Made by a program: the position numbers and the translations under genes. Below, one piece after another: positions 5,215 to 5,535 of a DNA stretch of 5,535 bases. The DNA is taken from positions 1 through 5,535 of the forward strand of contig JANYGE010000397.1 of the NCBI GenBank assembly GCA_025362535.1, in the 5' to 3' direction. Position 1 is the stretch's first letter, and each line of letters starts with the position of its first letter. The notes below the pieces were generated by a model. It was not told where the DNA came from. It did no database searches and saw only the letters and a program-made list of their open reading frames with translations. The DNA comes from Hyphomicrobiales bacterium. GTDB taxonomy: Bacteria > Pseudomonadota > Alphaproteobacteria > Rhizobiales > Aestuariivirgaceae.

Positions 5215-5535
5215 GAGTTTAGTCCGACAAAGCGGAACAGAGGTCTAAAATCCTGACCGTCCGCTGCTCTCAAGGCTGCGATGTAATTTTCTCTGTGTAA
5301 AGTTCTCGTTTGAATTTCGCTAATTCGACCCCAATTTATACGCTTCATACCAAATGTTTTTTCGAGCAAAGCATTTGCCATAAAGCGTGCATGGCGGCCA
5401 TTACCATTCGGAAATGGGTGAATTCTTGTTAAGCGGTGATGAAATCTGGCCGCCGCTTCGAGTGGAATGTATATGTTTTTAGCTTGCCAATACTTCACAT
5501 CGTCAAAGAGCTGATAGAGTTCTGATGTGATGTAT
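5211..5535 (-). CDS. Fic/DOC domain protein, 'mobile mystery protein B'-like (N-terminus outside window)
   Basis: The frame is open from the right edge to the stop at 5211-5213, giving the last 107 residues. The Fic core motif HPFPNGNGRHAR is complete, with catalytic His, the phosphate-binding GNG and both Arg. Fic proteins transfer AMP or related groups from nucleotides to Ser, Thr or Tyr of target proteins, and many are toxins restrained by an antitoxin. The flanking IPLEAAARFHHRL and the C-terminal YIAALRAADGQDFRPLFRFV match, from memory, the mobile mystery protein B family, which is usually preceded by a helix-turn-helix partner (protein A); that partner would lie beyond the right edge. 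No inhibitory (S/T)xxxE(G/N) motif is visible in the part present. A GTG at 5496-5498 could look like a start but is internal. Hand-counted G+C over 5221-5520 is about 44%, below its neighbours, consistent with acquisition by transfer. The stop overlaps that of the convergent GMC gene. Confidence 0.88.
   Translation of the reverse strand, partial: YITSELYQLFDDVKYWQAKNIYIPLEAAARFHHRLTRIHPFPNGNGRHARFMANALLEKTFGMKRINWGRISEIQTRTLHRENYIAALRAADGQDFRPLFRFVGLNS

Noticed and set aside
5190..5240. tRNA end or phage attachment site at the GMC/Fic junction
   Set aside because: I see no tRNA-like sequence, and the bases are fully accounted for by the two coding ends.
1..5535. CRISPR array, insertion sequence or transposase
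   Set aside because: There are no regularly spaced repeats with spacers, and no open frame resembles a transposase or integrase.

Overview
The window reads as chromosomal DNA of an alphaproteobacterium. Three things point that way: moderate G+C (about 55% in sampled lines of the GMC gene), an intergenic palindromic repeat of the CCTCATCCTGAGG type that I recall as common in Hyphomicrobiales and relatives, and protein sequences typical of that group. This placement is inference; the window has no rRNA or other marker gene.

Layout. On the minus strand, reading right to left: an enolase-superfamily sugar-acid dehydratase (stop 2263, start 3456 or 3462); a 105-base gap almost filled by a pair of inverted palindromic repeats; a 3-hydroxyisobutyrate dehydrogenase-family reductase (1258-2157); a small secreted glycine-zipper protein (859-1197); a gap with two hairpins; and a sterol desaturase/fatty acid hydroxylase-family membrane protein cut by the left edge (1-767). 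Diverging from the dehydratase across about 138 bases is a plus-strand GMC-family flavoprotein oxidoreductase (3595-5214). A minus-strand Fic-domain protein, resembling the 'mobile mystery protein B' family, enters from the right edge. It converges on the GMC gene so tightly that the two stop codons overlap.

How the genes may work together. A GMC alcohol/sugar oxidase-type enzyme, a galactonate dehydratase-like enolase and a beta-hydroxyacid dehydrogenase around one divergent promoter region look like part of a catabolic module for a sugar acid or similar polyol. The substrate cannot be read from the sequence, and no transporter, aldolase, kinase or regulator is in view. The glycine-zipper and desaturase genes look like envelope or lipid functions unrelated to that module. 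The Fic fragment is lower in G+C (about 44% by hand count) and probably marks the edge of an acquired segment.

The most notable observations are: (a) the dehydratase keeps the D-galactonate dehydratase active-site spacing exactly but has Gly where the first metal-binding Asp should be; (b) the palindromic repeat pair runs into the ribosome-binding site of the reductase gene; (c) an 11-bp-period direct repeat lies before the glycine-zipper gene. I found no CRISPR array, tRNA, rRNA, insertion sequence or convincing undescribed multi-gene system.
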